A stretch of DNA of 53,189 bases from Actinopolymorpha alba DSM 45243 (GTDB lineage: Bacteria > Actinomycetota > Actinomycetes > Propionibacteriales > Actinopolymorphaceae), in NCBI RefSeq assembly GCF_000373925.1, contig NZ_KB892756.1, positions 40,843 through 94,031 of the forward strand, in the 5' to 3' direction. Below are positions 1 through 8,600 of the stretch, piece by piece. The position numbers and the translations under genes were made by a program. Position 1 is the first letter of the stretch. Each line of letters opens with the position of its first letter. The notes beneath the pieces are model-generated. The model saw nothing but the letters and a program-made list of their open reading frames with translations. It made no database searches and was not told where the DNA came from.

Positions 1-309
1 CGCGGTCTTCCGGCGGAGCTGGTTCAGTCGTTGAACCAGCGCTGCACCTGGATGCTGTGCCGACGCCCAGCCATCAGCTGCGACCTCGACCACACGAAGC
101 CATACTCCGAGGGCGGTGAGACCTCCGTCGCGAACGTGGCACCACTATGCCGCCACCACCGCGTCAAAACCGAGGGCGACTGGAAAGTCGAACAAACCAG
201 CCCAGGCCACTTCACCTACACCGACCCACACAGCCGGCAGTACACGGTCACCCCACCACGCCTCACCGACCCCGTCGAACCCGCCGACCCCGACCCGCCG
301 CCCTTCTAA
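1..309 (+). CDS. HNH endonuclease domain protein, C-terminal part (5' end outside window)
   Basis: The reading frame is open from the first base and ends at TAA 307-309, so only about the last 102 residues are present. They contain an HNH nuclease signature: a Cys-rich start (CTWMLCRRP), the catalytic-type DH pair in CDLDHTKPYSEGG, an Asn (VANVAPL) and the closing CRHH. After it comes a Pro/Asp-rich tail. This arrangement is typical of the C-terminus of the DUF222/13E12-repeat HNH proteins that are abundant in actinobacteria; the DUF222 part would lie upstream, outside the window. These proteins are presumed DNA nucleases, sometimes linked to mobile elements, but most are uncharacterised. A strong hairpin follows 36 bases after the stop. 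Confidence 0.8.
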   Translation, partial: RGLPAELVQSLNQRCTWMLCRRPAISCDLDHTKPYSEGGETSVANVAPLCRHHRVKTEGDWKVEQTSPGHFTYTDPHSRQYTVTPPRLTDPVEPADPDPPPF

Positions 310-344
310 CCTGCGCGGGACGATGCGGGACAAACAAACAAACC

Positions 345-388
345 GGCAGGCTCGACAACCCCTGAAAAGAAGGGGTTTCGAGCCTGCC
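345..388. terminator. Strong hairpin terminator between convergent genes
   Basis: The arms GGCAGGCTCGA...CCCCT (from 345) and AGGGG...TCGAGCCTGCC (to 388) form a long, nearly perfect stem with a short A-rich loop (GAAAAGA). It sits between the HNH gene (plus strand) and the Kelch gene (minus strand), so it can stop transcription from both sides. Confidence 0.75.
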
Positions 389-493
389 GATATGCGCGCC
401 TCACCGGCCCGGGCTCGGCCTGCTACGCGGGCGCGCTCTGGCGGACGGGTCGGGTCTTCCGCGCAAGGACGGCGCGGTGGCGGTTGGGTCGGA

Positions 494-1642
494 TCAGGGC
501 GTTAGGACATAAGTGTCGAGGTTCCAGATCTGACCGGGGCCGACGCCGCCGGCGCATTGGAAGTCATAGCCTCCGGTGATGTACATCTTTCCGGCTATCA
601 CCGCCGCGGTGTGGCGCTTCAAACGGGCGGGCGGACCGACGGCCTGATGCTGGCGCCAGGTGTGTGTGGTCAGGTCGAACGACCAGATGTGGTCGGTAGG
701 ATTCTGCGGGTACGGTGCACCGCAGTCGGCCTCGCCACCGGGTATGTCACCTCCGTGAAGATAGAGGCGAGTACCGATCAATCCAGCGGCACCGTAGTTG
801 TGCGGTGGATCCGGGTTGCCGGCCTGGGGAGTGATCTCTGCCCACGTGTTCGTCGTGATGTCGTACTGCCAGGTGTCGTCGAGCACCGGAAAGCTGGAGC
901 CGCTCACGCCTTCACCGCCGTACAACGTCAACTTCCCCATGACAGCGTGGGTTCCGGCCATGGCGACGTGACGTGGTGACGGCGCGGACGGGTCGCCGTT
1001 CTCGATGAGCTGGGTCCAGGTGTTCTGGGGGAAGTCGTAGGCCCACAGATCATTGAGCGCCGACAGTGTCGCATCGACACCGCCGAAGATGTAGAGCTTG
1101 CCGCCCGCAGTCCAGGCCGTCGAGCCACTCCGGCCGCTTGGGCCCGGATTGACCGGGCGGATCTGTTCCCAACGCTGCCGGGTCGTGTCGAATGCCCACA
1201 GGTCATCGAACGCCTTGAAGACCGTCCCCTCGGAATTGTACTGAGAACCACCGAAAACAACGAACGATCGCTCGGATGCGGCGGCCGCCGCCCAGGCCCG
1301 CGGCTCCGGCGCGACCCGCGAGGGAACCAGGGTCCACCGCCGGGTTTCGGTGTCGAGTCGATACAGATCGTTGAGGAACGTGTTCTGGCCAGTGGCGAAC
1401 GAATCGTACACACCACCAAAGACGTAGAGGTGCTTGCCAACGCTCGCTGTCGCCGGCATCGAACGCGCAGACGGGGGTACGCCGAACGTTCGCAGCTTCT
1501 CCCAGGTGACGTTCGAGTCCTCCAATCCGGCGCCCGAGCCGCTGATCGAACCTACCTGGGCTGTCGAACCAGCCTGGGCTGTCGAACCAGCCGCAATGAG
1601 CGCCATCGCCGCAACGCAAATCAGAATCATCCGTCGTAACAC
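494..1642 (-). CDS. Secreted Kelch-repeat beta-propeller protein
   Basis: This 382-residue protein starts at GTG 1642, preceded by the ribosome site AAGGGGG. Residues 1-24 are a Sec-type signal peptide (hydrophobic LICVAAMALIAAG, then AQA). Six Kelch blades follow, each with the Gly-Gly pair: HLYVFGGVYD, SFVVFGGSQY, KLYIFGGVDA, KLTLYGGEGV, RLYLHGGDIP and KMYITGGYDF, with Trp residues at the blade ends. A propeller of this kind is an extracellular binding scaffold or, in some families, an oxidase core; no catalytic addition is visible. Just after the signal peptide an 18-bp tandem repeat (1555-1590) encodes repeated AGSTAQ. Its partner is unknown. Confidence 0.85.
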   Translation of the reverse strand: MLRRMILICVAAMALIAAGSTAQAGSTAQVGSISGSGAGLEDSNVTWEKLRTFGVPPSARSMPATASVGKHLYVFGGVYDSFATGQNTFLNDLYRLDTETRRWTLVPSRVAPEPRAWAAAAASERSFVVFGGSQYNSEGTVFKAFDDLWAFDTTRQRWEQIRPVNPGPSGRSGSTAWTAGGKLYIFGGVDATLSALNDLWAYDFPQNTWTQLIENGDPSAPSPRHVAMAGTHAVMGKLTLYGGEGVSGSSFPVLDDTWQYDITTNTWAEITPQAGNPDPPHNYGAAGLIGTRLYLHGGDIPGGEADCGAPYPQNPTDHIWSFDLTTHTWRQHQAVGPPARLKRHTAAVIAGKMYITGGYDFQCAGGVGPGQIWNLDTYVLTP

Positions 1643-1696
1643 AGAATCCCCCTTAGCTGTGATCGATTCGGGTCCTCGGGTCAGGATGGGATTCGG

Positions 1697-2215
1697 CTAG
1701 AGGTGGGGAATGACGGGGCCTTGGCCCTCGGGGCCTGTCAATCGGCCGGTCAGTCGGAGTCCGTCGCGCATGTTGAACGACATCAGGGCGAGGTTGGCAG
1801 CGCCCGCGGCCAACTCGATCGTCTGGACGGTGTAGAAGAGGGCGTCGAACTCGCCACGTGCGGCGAGCCTATCGAGATAGAGCGCGGCAGGGGTCAGGAT
1901 CAGCAGTCCGTTTCCGGCGATGAACGGCATCCGCCGTTTCTTGGACGCTATCCAACGGTGGGTCGAACTACCGGCAAGGAAGAAGCCGATGAGCCCGGTG
2001 ATCGCCAGCGCGGGGACGATAACGAGTAGTCCCCATGTGATTGCCTGTTTGACCGCGGCGAAATGGCCGGGGACAACCCCATGGAGAGCGATCCTGACGT
2101 GTAGTGCCTGTGCGAACAGTCGAGCCAGATGGTTGACCTGGTACCCAGGGATTCGGCTCGGTTCGTCACCGGACGCCGCCCCCGTTGACGGCGACCCACG
2201 AAAACCGGGTCGCCG
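1697..2215 (-). pseudogene. Small membrane protein, 5' end probably lost or disrupted
   Basis: The frame is open from after the in-frame stop at 2216-2218 down to the TAG at 1697-1699. Its translation looks like a real membrane protein: a hydrophobic segment AITWGLLVIVPALAITGLIG, a basic stretch (RWIASKKRRM), then GNGLLILTPAALYLDRLA and an alanine-rich helix (TIELAAGAANLALM). No ATG, GTG or TTG lies in frame before ATG 1930, which falls after the first membrane segment and would leave only 77 residues. Either the upstream start was lost by truncation or frameshift, or CTG is used. The protein family was not recognised. It lies upstream of the Kelch gene on the same strand, 54 bases away. Confidence 0.5.
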
Positions 2216-2255
2216 TCAACGAGGCGAGAGGATGTCGACGACGGTGCGGGTCTGC

Positions 2256-4709
2256 CTACATGGCGGCGCCCGTGCTCACGCCAGCGCCAGCGCCAGCACC
2301 GGGACCGTTCACGTAGGTCCGCAGGTGCTGCGCCGTGAGCGACTCACTGTTGGCGACGAGCTCAGCGGGCGTGCCAGTGAACACCACCCGGCCACCGTCG
2401 TGGCCGGCACCAGGACCGAGGTCGATGATCCAGTCCGCGTGCGCCATCACGGCTTGGTGATGCTCGATGACGATGACGGAGTTGCCGTCGTCGACCAGCC
2501 GGTCAAGCAGGGCAAGGAGTTGGTCGACGTCGGCCAGGTGCAGGCCCGTCGTTGGCTCATCCAGGACGTACGTAGCGGCCTTCTCCGCCATCTGGATCGC
2601 GAGCTTGAGTCGCTGTCGCTCCCCGCCGGACAGCGTCGTCAGCGGCTGCCCAAGGCTGAGGTAGCCGAGCCCGACGTCAACCAGACGGTCGAGGATCACT
2701 CGAGCCTGCCCGGCAGCGCCGGTAGCTGTCTTGCCGCGAGAAGCCGGCGTACCAGAGCCGAAACCGGACCCGAAGAAGTCGCGGGCTTCCGTCACCGACA
2801 TGGCGAGGACCTCGCTGATGTCCTTGCCGTTCAGCTTGTGTGTGAGCACCTCGGGCGTGAACCGCTTCCCCTCGCACTCCTCGCAGGTCGACGCTACCCC
2901 CGCCATCATGGCGAGGTCTGTGTAGACGAGCCCGATGCCCTTGCAGTTCGGGCAGGCGCCCTCGGAGTTCGCACTGAACAACGCGGCCTTGACGCCGTTG
3001 GCCTTGGCGAACGCGGTCCGGATCGGGTCGAGCACTCCGGTGTAGGTGGCGGGGTTGCTCCGTCGAGATCCGCGGATCGCCGACTGGTCGACGACGGCCA
3101 CATCCTTACGGTGGGAGAGCGAGCCGTGGATGAGCGAGCTCTTGCCCGACCCGGCGACACCGGTGACCACGGTAAGGACGCCGAGTGGGACGTCGACGTC
3201 GACGTTCCTGAGGTTGTGCAGGGAGGCGCCACTGATCGAGAGTTGCCCGCTGGCCTGGCGCACCTCCTCCCGCAGCCGGGCCCGGTGGTCCAGGTGCCGC
3301 CCCGTCAACGTGTCGGAGGTACGCAGGCCCGCCACGTCACCGGCGAAGCACAGCCGGCCACCCGCCGCGCCTGCCCCTGGACCAAGGTCGACCACGTGCT
3401 CGGCGATCTCGATCACCTCGGGCTTGTGTTCGACGACGAGGACGGTGTTTCCCTTGTCCCGCAGGCGAAGCAGCAGGGCGTTCATCCGCGCGATGTCGTG
3501 CGGGTGCAGCCCGACCGTGGGTTCGTCGAAGACGTACGTGACATCGGTGAGGCTGGATCCGAGGTGGCGGACCATCTTGACCCGTTGGGCCTCCCCGCCG
3601 GACAACGTGCCGGATTCGCGGTCCAGGCTGAGATAACCGAGGCCGATCTCGACCAGCGAGTCGAGCAGGTCACGAAGGTTCGCCAGCAGCGGCCCGACGG
3701 ACGGGTCGTCGATGTCGTGGATAAACTCCGCCAGCTCGTTGATCTGCATGGCGGAACACTCGGCGATGTTGCGCCCGTTGATCTTCGACGACAACGCGAC
3801 GGGGTTGAGCCGGGTGCCGTCGCAGGCCGGACAGGTGGCGAACACCACCGCGCGGTCGACGAACGCCCTGATATGGGACTGCATCGACTCGCGTTCCTTG
3901 GCGAGGAAGATCCGCCGGACCTTCACCAGCAGCCCTTCGTACGTCGTATTGATGCCGCCCGCCTTGATCTTGGTCGCCGGCTTGTTGAGGAAGTCGTCCC
4001 ACTGTTGCGCGGTGAAGTCCTTCAGCTTGGTGTCCGGGTCGTACAGTCCGGACTCCGCCATCACCCGCCAATACCACGAGTCGACCCCGAAGTTCGGCAC
4101 CGTGACGGCACCTTCGTTGAGCGAGAGTTCCCGATCGAAAAGCTGGTCGACGTCGACGGTCGAGACCCGGCCGAGTCCCTCGCACTCAGGACACATTCCG
4201 CCCGACAGGGTGACTTCTCGTGTGGTGTGCGTACCGCTGCCGCGGTCCAACTCCATCTCGCCCCGGACATTTCCGGCCGGCCTGTTGAAGGAGAACGCCG
4301 TCGCCGGACCCACCGGCGGGTCACCCAACCGGCTGAACAGAATGCGCAGCATGGTGAAGGCGTCCGTCACCGTGCCCACGGTCGAACGGGAATTGGCACC
4401 CATGCGTTCCTGGTCGACGATGATCGCCGCGCTGAGGTTGTGGAGGGCGTCGACGTCGGGACGGTTGACGTTGGGCATGAACGACTGGATGTACGCCGTG
4501 TAGGTCTCGTTGATGAGGCGCTGGGACTCGGCGGCGATCGTGCCGAAAACGAGGGAGGACTTTCCGGAACCAGAGACTCCGGTGAAGACGGTGAGGCGGC
4601 GTTTGGGAATGTCGAGGGAGATGTCGGCCAGGTTGTTCTCCCTGGCACCGCGTACCTTGATCACGTCGTGGCTGTCCGCCGGAAGTTGCTGGCCTGGACG
4701 AGAAGTCAT
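2256..4709 (-). CDS. UvrA-like ABC ATPase (drug-resistance UvrA paralogue, DrrC type)
   Basis: This 817-residue protein has two ABC ATPase modules in the UvrA layout: Walker A GVSGSGKSS (about residue 44) with signature LSGGEAQR, then Walker A GVAGSGKSS with signature LSGGERQR and DEPTTGLH. Zinc-type Cys pairs occur as CPEC, CPAC, CPNC and CEEC. It is about 130 residues shorter than housekeeping UvrA because the UvrB-binding domain is missing: the text goes straight from the STVGTVTD region to the linker. This matches the UvrA2/DrrC class, linked to resistance against DNA-intercalating antibiotics rather than general excision repair. The start at ATG 4709 has an AGGAGAGG ribosome site. A TetR gene diverges from it across 75 bases containing two palindromes, so drug-induced derepression is likely. 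Confidence 0.9.
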   Translation of the reverse strand: MTSRPGQQLPADSHDVIKVRGARENNLADISLDIPKRRLTVFTGVSGSGKSSLVFGTIAAESQRLINETYTAYIQSFMPNVNRPDVDALHNLSAAIIVDQERMGANSRSTVGTVTDAFTMLRILFSRLGDPPVGPATAFSFNRPAGNVRGEMELDRGSGTHTTREVTLSGGMCPECEGLGRVSTVDVDQLFDRELSLNEGAVTVPNFGVDSWYWRVMAESGLYDPDTKLKDFTAQQWDDFLNKPATKIKAGGINTTYEGLLVKVRRIFLAKERESMQSHIRAFVDRAVVFATCPACDGTRLNPVALSSKINGRNIAECSAMQINELAEFIHDIDDPSVGPLLANLRDLLDSLVEIGLGYLSLDRESGTLSGGEAQRVKMVRHLGSSLTDVTYVFDEPTVGLHPHDIARMNALLLRLRDKGNTVLVVEHKPEVIEIAEHVVDLGPGAGAAGGRLCFAGDVAGLRTSDTLTGRHLDHRARLREEVRQASGQLSISGASLHNLRNVDVDVPLGVLTVVTGVAGSGKSSLIHGSLSHRKDVAVVDQSAIRGSRRSNPATYTGVLDPIRTAFAKANGVKAALFSANSEGACPNCKGIGLVYTDLAMMAGVASTCEECEGKRFTPEVLTHKLNGKDISEVLAMSVTEARDFFGSGFGSGTPASRGKTATGAAGQARVILDRLVDVGLGYLSLGQPLTTLSGGERQRLKLAIQMAEKAATYVLDEPTTGLHLADVDQLLALLDRLVDDGNSVIVIEHHQAVMAHADWIIDLGPGAGHDGGRVVFTGTPAELVANSESLTAQHLRTYVNGPGAGAGAGVSTGAAM

Positions 4710-4725
4710 GTAGCCTCTCCTGATA

Positions 4726-4742
4726 CCTTTACGGCCTAAAGG
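4726..4742. promoter_or_regulatory. Candidate TetR operator 1
   Basis: The 17-base palindrome has arms CCTTTA and TAAAGG around CGGCC. It lies 17-33 bases upstream of the UvrA-like start, in the divergent region, where a TetR dimer could bind. Confidence 0.45.
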
Positions 4743-4757
4743 GATAGCCCGGCAACA

Positions 4758-4773
4758 TTACGTTAGGGCGTAA
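4758..4773. promoter_or_regulatory. Candidate TetR operator 2
   Basis: The arms TTACG (4758-4762) and CGTAA (4769-4773) flank TTAGGG. The TTACG half also occurs within TTTACGG of the first palindrome, so the two may be related sites for the same repressor. It lies just before the tetR ribosome site. Confidence 0.4.
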
Positions 4774-4784
4774 GGAGTCGCAAG

Positions 4785-5669
4785 TTGGTCATCTTTGCCG
4801 GCCAGGGTGACACCCGCCGCTCGATGGCTCTGTTGTGGCGCACGCCGAGTTCCGGGGAGCCACGGACCGGCCCGGGTCCCAAACCTGGGCTGACGGTGGA
4901 CGCGATCGTGGCGGCGGCGATCGCCGTGGCGGACGCTGACGGGATGGCGGGTCTGTCCATGCGCGCGGTGGGGGAGCGGCTCGGCCGCACTGCCATGGCG
5001 CTCTATACGTACGTTCCCAACAAGCACGAGCTCGTCGAGCTGATGTACGACCAGGCCCTGGCCGAGCTGCCCACCAGCTACCCGATGGGTGCCGGCTGGC
5101 GCGCGGCGACGCGGTCGTGGGCTGAGGATCTCTGGGCGTTCTATCTGCGGCATCCGTGGATGCTGCAGGTGTCGCGGGCCCGGCCCGTGCTGGGCCCGCA
5201 CGAGCACACCCACATCGAGACCCTGCTGCGGATCCTCGACGGGACCAGACTGGAGTCGCGGGTGCTGTGGCGGCTGGTTGGCAGCCTCGTCGGCTTCGTC
5301 CGCGGCGCCGTGCAGGTGGTCGCCTTGTCGCGCCTGGCGCCGACGATGACGGGGGTGTCGGAGGAGGACTGGTGGTACGCACGGTCCGCGCTCCTGGGTG
5401 AGGTCGCCCCCGACTTCGCCGAGCGGTTCCCGATGATCACCCGGCTGGAGAACGATCGCGCGCTCGAGTTCGACGATGAAGGCGTGCCGTATCTCGAGCA
5501 GGAGGCCAGGGAGGTGTTCGAGGCCGGCCTCGAGGTGCTGCTGGACGGCATCGAGACAACCATCGCGACGGCGAAGGCAAAGGCGAAGGGGCGGCGGAGC
5601 CGGCCGGGTGGCGCCACCACCAGACGGACCCGAGGCGCTAGCCGCGGAGGCGTAGGCCGCGCGGGGTGA
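4785..5669 (+). CDS. TetR/AcrR family repressor
   Basis: This 294-residue regulator begins at TTG 4785, chosen because AAGGAG lies seven bases upstream; ATG 4824 is the alternative. The helix-turn-helix lies around residues 38-85 (LTVDAIVAAAIAVADADG, then LSMRAVGERLGRTAMALYTY), followed by a ligand-binding domain of the TetR_C_33 type with LWAFYLRHPWML. The C-terminus is a basic Lys/Arg/Gly tail. It probably represses itself and the divergent UvrA-like gene through the palindromes between them. The ligand is unknown, perhaps the drug handled by the ATPase. Its 3' end overlaps the end of lhr by 32 bases in convergent orientation. Confidence 0.85.
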   Translation: MVIFAGQGDTRRSMALLWRTPSSGEPRTGPGPKPGLTVDAIVAAAIAVADADGMAGLSMRAVGERLGRTAMALYTYVPNKHELVELMYDQALAELPTSYPMGAGWRAATRSWAEDLWAFYLRHPWMLQVSRARPVLGPHEHTHIETLLRILDGTRLESRVLWRLVGSLVGFVRGAVQVVALSRLAPTMTGVSEEDWWYARSALLGEVAPDFAERFPMITRLENDRALEFDDEGVPYLEQEAREVFEAGLEVLLDGIETTIATAKAKAKGRRSRPGGATTRRTRGASRGGVGRAG

Positions 5670-8600
5670 CGTGGAATCCCGCGGAGGCCAGGGCTGTGGC
5701 GAGCGGGCTGGCACCCTCGGGGTGGCCGTGGGGGCGCAGGATCGCTTCACCGTCGACGCGTTCGACGCTCAGCTTGCCCAGCACGCCGTCGCGGACGGCC
5801 AGCGCCAGCGCGTCAACCGCGGGTTGCAGGTCGGTGAGGTCGTCGGACCAGGTGAGCAGGGTGCGCCCGCCGCGTTCGACGTACAGGATGAGGTGGCCGT
5901 CGACGAGGACGACGAGTGCGCCCGCCTTCCGGCCGGGCCGGTGCCCGCGTTGCTCCTCGGGCGCCTGGTCGGGGCGTGCGGGCCAGGAGAGTGCCGCGCC
6001 GTACGGATTGGCCGGGTCGGTCGCGGCGAGGACGACTGTCCTGGCTGACCTGTCGGAGGACGGCCGGCCCAGAGACTGGGACAGGTCTGGCTGGTCACCG
6101 CTCTGCTCGCCGCTGTCACCCGACTGGCCGCTCGCACGCAGCCGGTCGACCGCACCGGGCGCCCCGAACTGCGCCGCACCCAGACCCGCCACGAAGTAGC
6201 CCCGCCGGCAGCGGCCGGACTCCTCGAACGCCGACAGCACCTGGTAGACCGCGGCGAACCCGCCGGGGACGCGCTCGGCCATCACGGCACCGCGGGTGAG
6301 GACACCATGCCGGTCGAGCAGCGCCTCGGCGGCCGCGTGGGCGCGCCGGGTCGGATCAGGCTCGCGGTCCGGAAGCAGCGACCAGCGCCCGGACGCGGTC
6401 GGCGGACCGGTCCGGCTGGGCATCGCGGGTCGGCCGCGCCGTAGGGACGACCGACCACCTGCGAACCGGCTCCGTGGTGGCGCCGACCGCGACCGGTGCG
6501 CGGACGAACCGCTTCCGAGCAGCGTCCGTAAGGGGGCCAGCGTGTCCCCGGTGAGGTGACCCGCCCACACCAGGTCCCACAGCGCGGTCACCAGCGACTG
6601 GTCATCGACGGCGACCCCCTTGCTGGCCCGCCCGTCCCCCGCGGGGTCGTCGTCGGCGGGTTCCTCGGTGGGGGCGTTCGTACGGAGCGATGCCTGCACC
6701 GCATCGGACAGCGGCCGGAAGAAGAAGCCGCCACCGGAGGCGAGCACGTCCAGCACCGCCTGGTGCAGCGGCCCCGGCTCGAACTCCGGGTCCGGCTGGG
6801 GCAGCGTCAGGTCTGCGGAGTCGGCGAGGTGCAACGAGATCCAGCCGTCTGTGCCGGGAAGCGTGCCGTGCCCCGCCCAGACCACCTCGCCCGTCGCGGT
6901 CAACTCGTCGAGCATCGCGGGGGAGTAGTCGGCCACCCGGGAGGCGAGGACCAGGCGCTCGAGTGCCGACGCGGGCACGGCACAGCCGGCCAGCTGCTCG
7001 ATGACGCGCAGCACGCCGTCGGTGCCGCGCAGCCGGCCACCGACGTGCTGCCAGGCCGGGAGGAACCGCGCGAGCGCGGCCGGCTCCACCGGCTCCACCT
7101 CGCTGCGCAAGGCGGCGAGTGAACGCCGGCGGAGAGTACGCAGCACGCCGGCGTCACACCATTCGGTGCCGTACGCCTCTGGGCCGCCAACGTGGGAAGC
7201 GGTCCCGGGGCGCGGCTCGTCAGGCGACCGGAACGTGCCCTCGACGACCCGGCCCTGCCCGGCCAGCCGGCGCAAGGTCTCGTTGACAACCGCCACACCG
7301 AGGCCGAACCGTGCGGCCACCTCCCCGGCGTGGAAGGGGCCGTGGGTGCGGGCGTACCTCGCGATCAGGTCGCCGAGCGGGTCGGCCACCGGCTCGGCGA
7401 ACGCCTCGGGCAGGCCAACCGGGAGGGGTACGCCCAGCGCGTCGCGGAGCCGGCTCGCGTCCTCGACCGCCGCCCAGCGCTCGGCACCGTCTGGGTGCTC
7501 CCCCGTACCTCTGTGTCTCAGCACGCGGCGGGTGCTTTCGAGTTCGGACAGCCAGCGGCCGGCGTACGCGGGTTCGGTGCAGCGGGCGGCGACCTCCTCG
7601 GTGGACAGGGGTCCGAGCAGCCGCAGGAGATCCGCGACATCCTCCGGGCCGCGGCAGCGGCGTTCGGGAACCAGCCGCTGCAGCTCCGCCTCGGTGCGCG
7701 CCATCACCTCCGGGTCGAGCAGGTCCCGCAACTCGGTCTGGCCGAGGAGCTCGGCGAGCAGCGAACGGTCGAGCGCGAGGGCCGCCGCCTTGCGCTCGGC
7801 CAGCGGGGCGTCGCCTTCGTACATGAACGCCGCGATGTACCCGAACGTCAGCGACTTCGCGAACGGCGACGGTTCGTTCGTCTCTACCTCGACGACCCGG
7901 ATCCGGCGGGCGGCGATGTCGCGGAGGAGCTCCACCAGCCCGGGCAGGTCGTACACGTCCTGCAGGCACTCGCGAACCGCCTCGAGCACGATCGGGAATG
8001 ACGCGTACTTCGACGCCACCTCCAGCAACTGCGCGGACCGCTGCCGTTGCTGCCACAGGGGGGTACGCCGGCGCGGATCGCGGCGCGGCAGCAGCAGGGC
8101 ACGGGCGGCGCATTCGCGGAACCTCGCGGCGAACAACGCGGACCCGCCGATCTCGTCGGTGACGAGTTGCTCGATCTCGTCCGGCTCGAAGATCGCGAGG
8201 TCGGCGCCGGGCGGGGAGTCTTCGGTGTCAGGGATACGGAGGACGATCCCGTCGTCGGCGTGGACGGACTGGACGTCGACGCCGTAGCGCTCGCGCAGCC
8301 GTGCGCCGATCGCGAGGGCCCAGGGCGCGTGGACGCCGCCGCCGAACGGCGTGTGGACGCAGATCCGCCAGTCGCCCAGCTCGTCGCGGAACCTCTCGAC
8401 CAGGATCGTGCGGTCGTCGGGCACGTGCCGGGTCGCCTGTCGCTGCTCCTCGAGGTATGACACCAGGTTGTCGGCGGCCCACTCGTCAAGGCCGGCTTGA
8501 CGGACCTGGGTGCGCGCCTCGTCGGGCGTACGCCGGCCCAGCTCGCGGACATAACCCCCGATGGCGCGGCCAAGCTCCGCCGGCCGGCCAAGCGTGTCGC

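Noticed and set aside
1920-4739. Long plus-strand open frame of 939 codons
   Set aside because: It lies wholly opposite the UvrA-like gene, has no family motifs and its composition is that of an antisense frame in GC-rich DNA.
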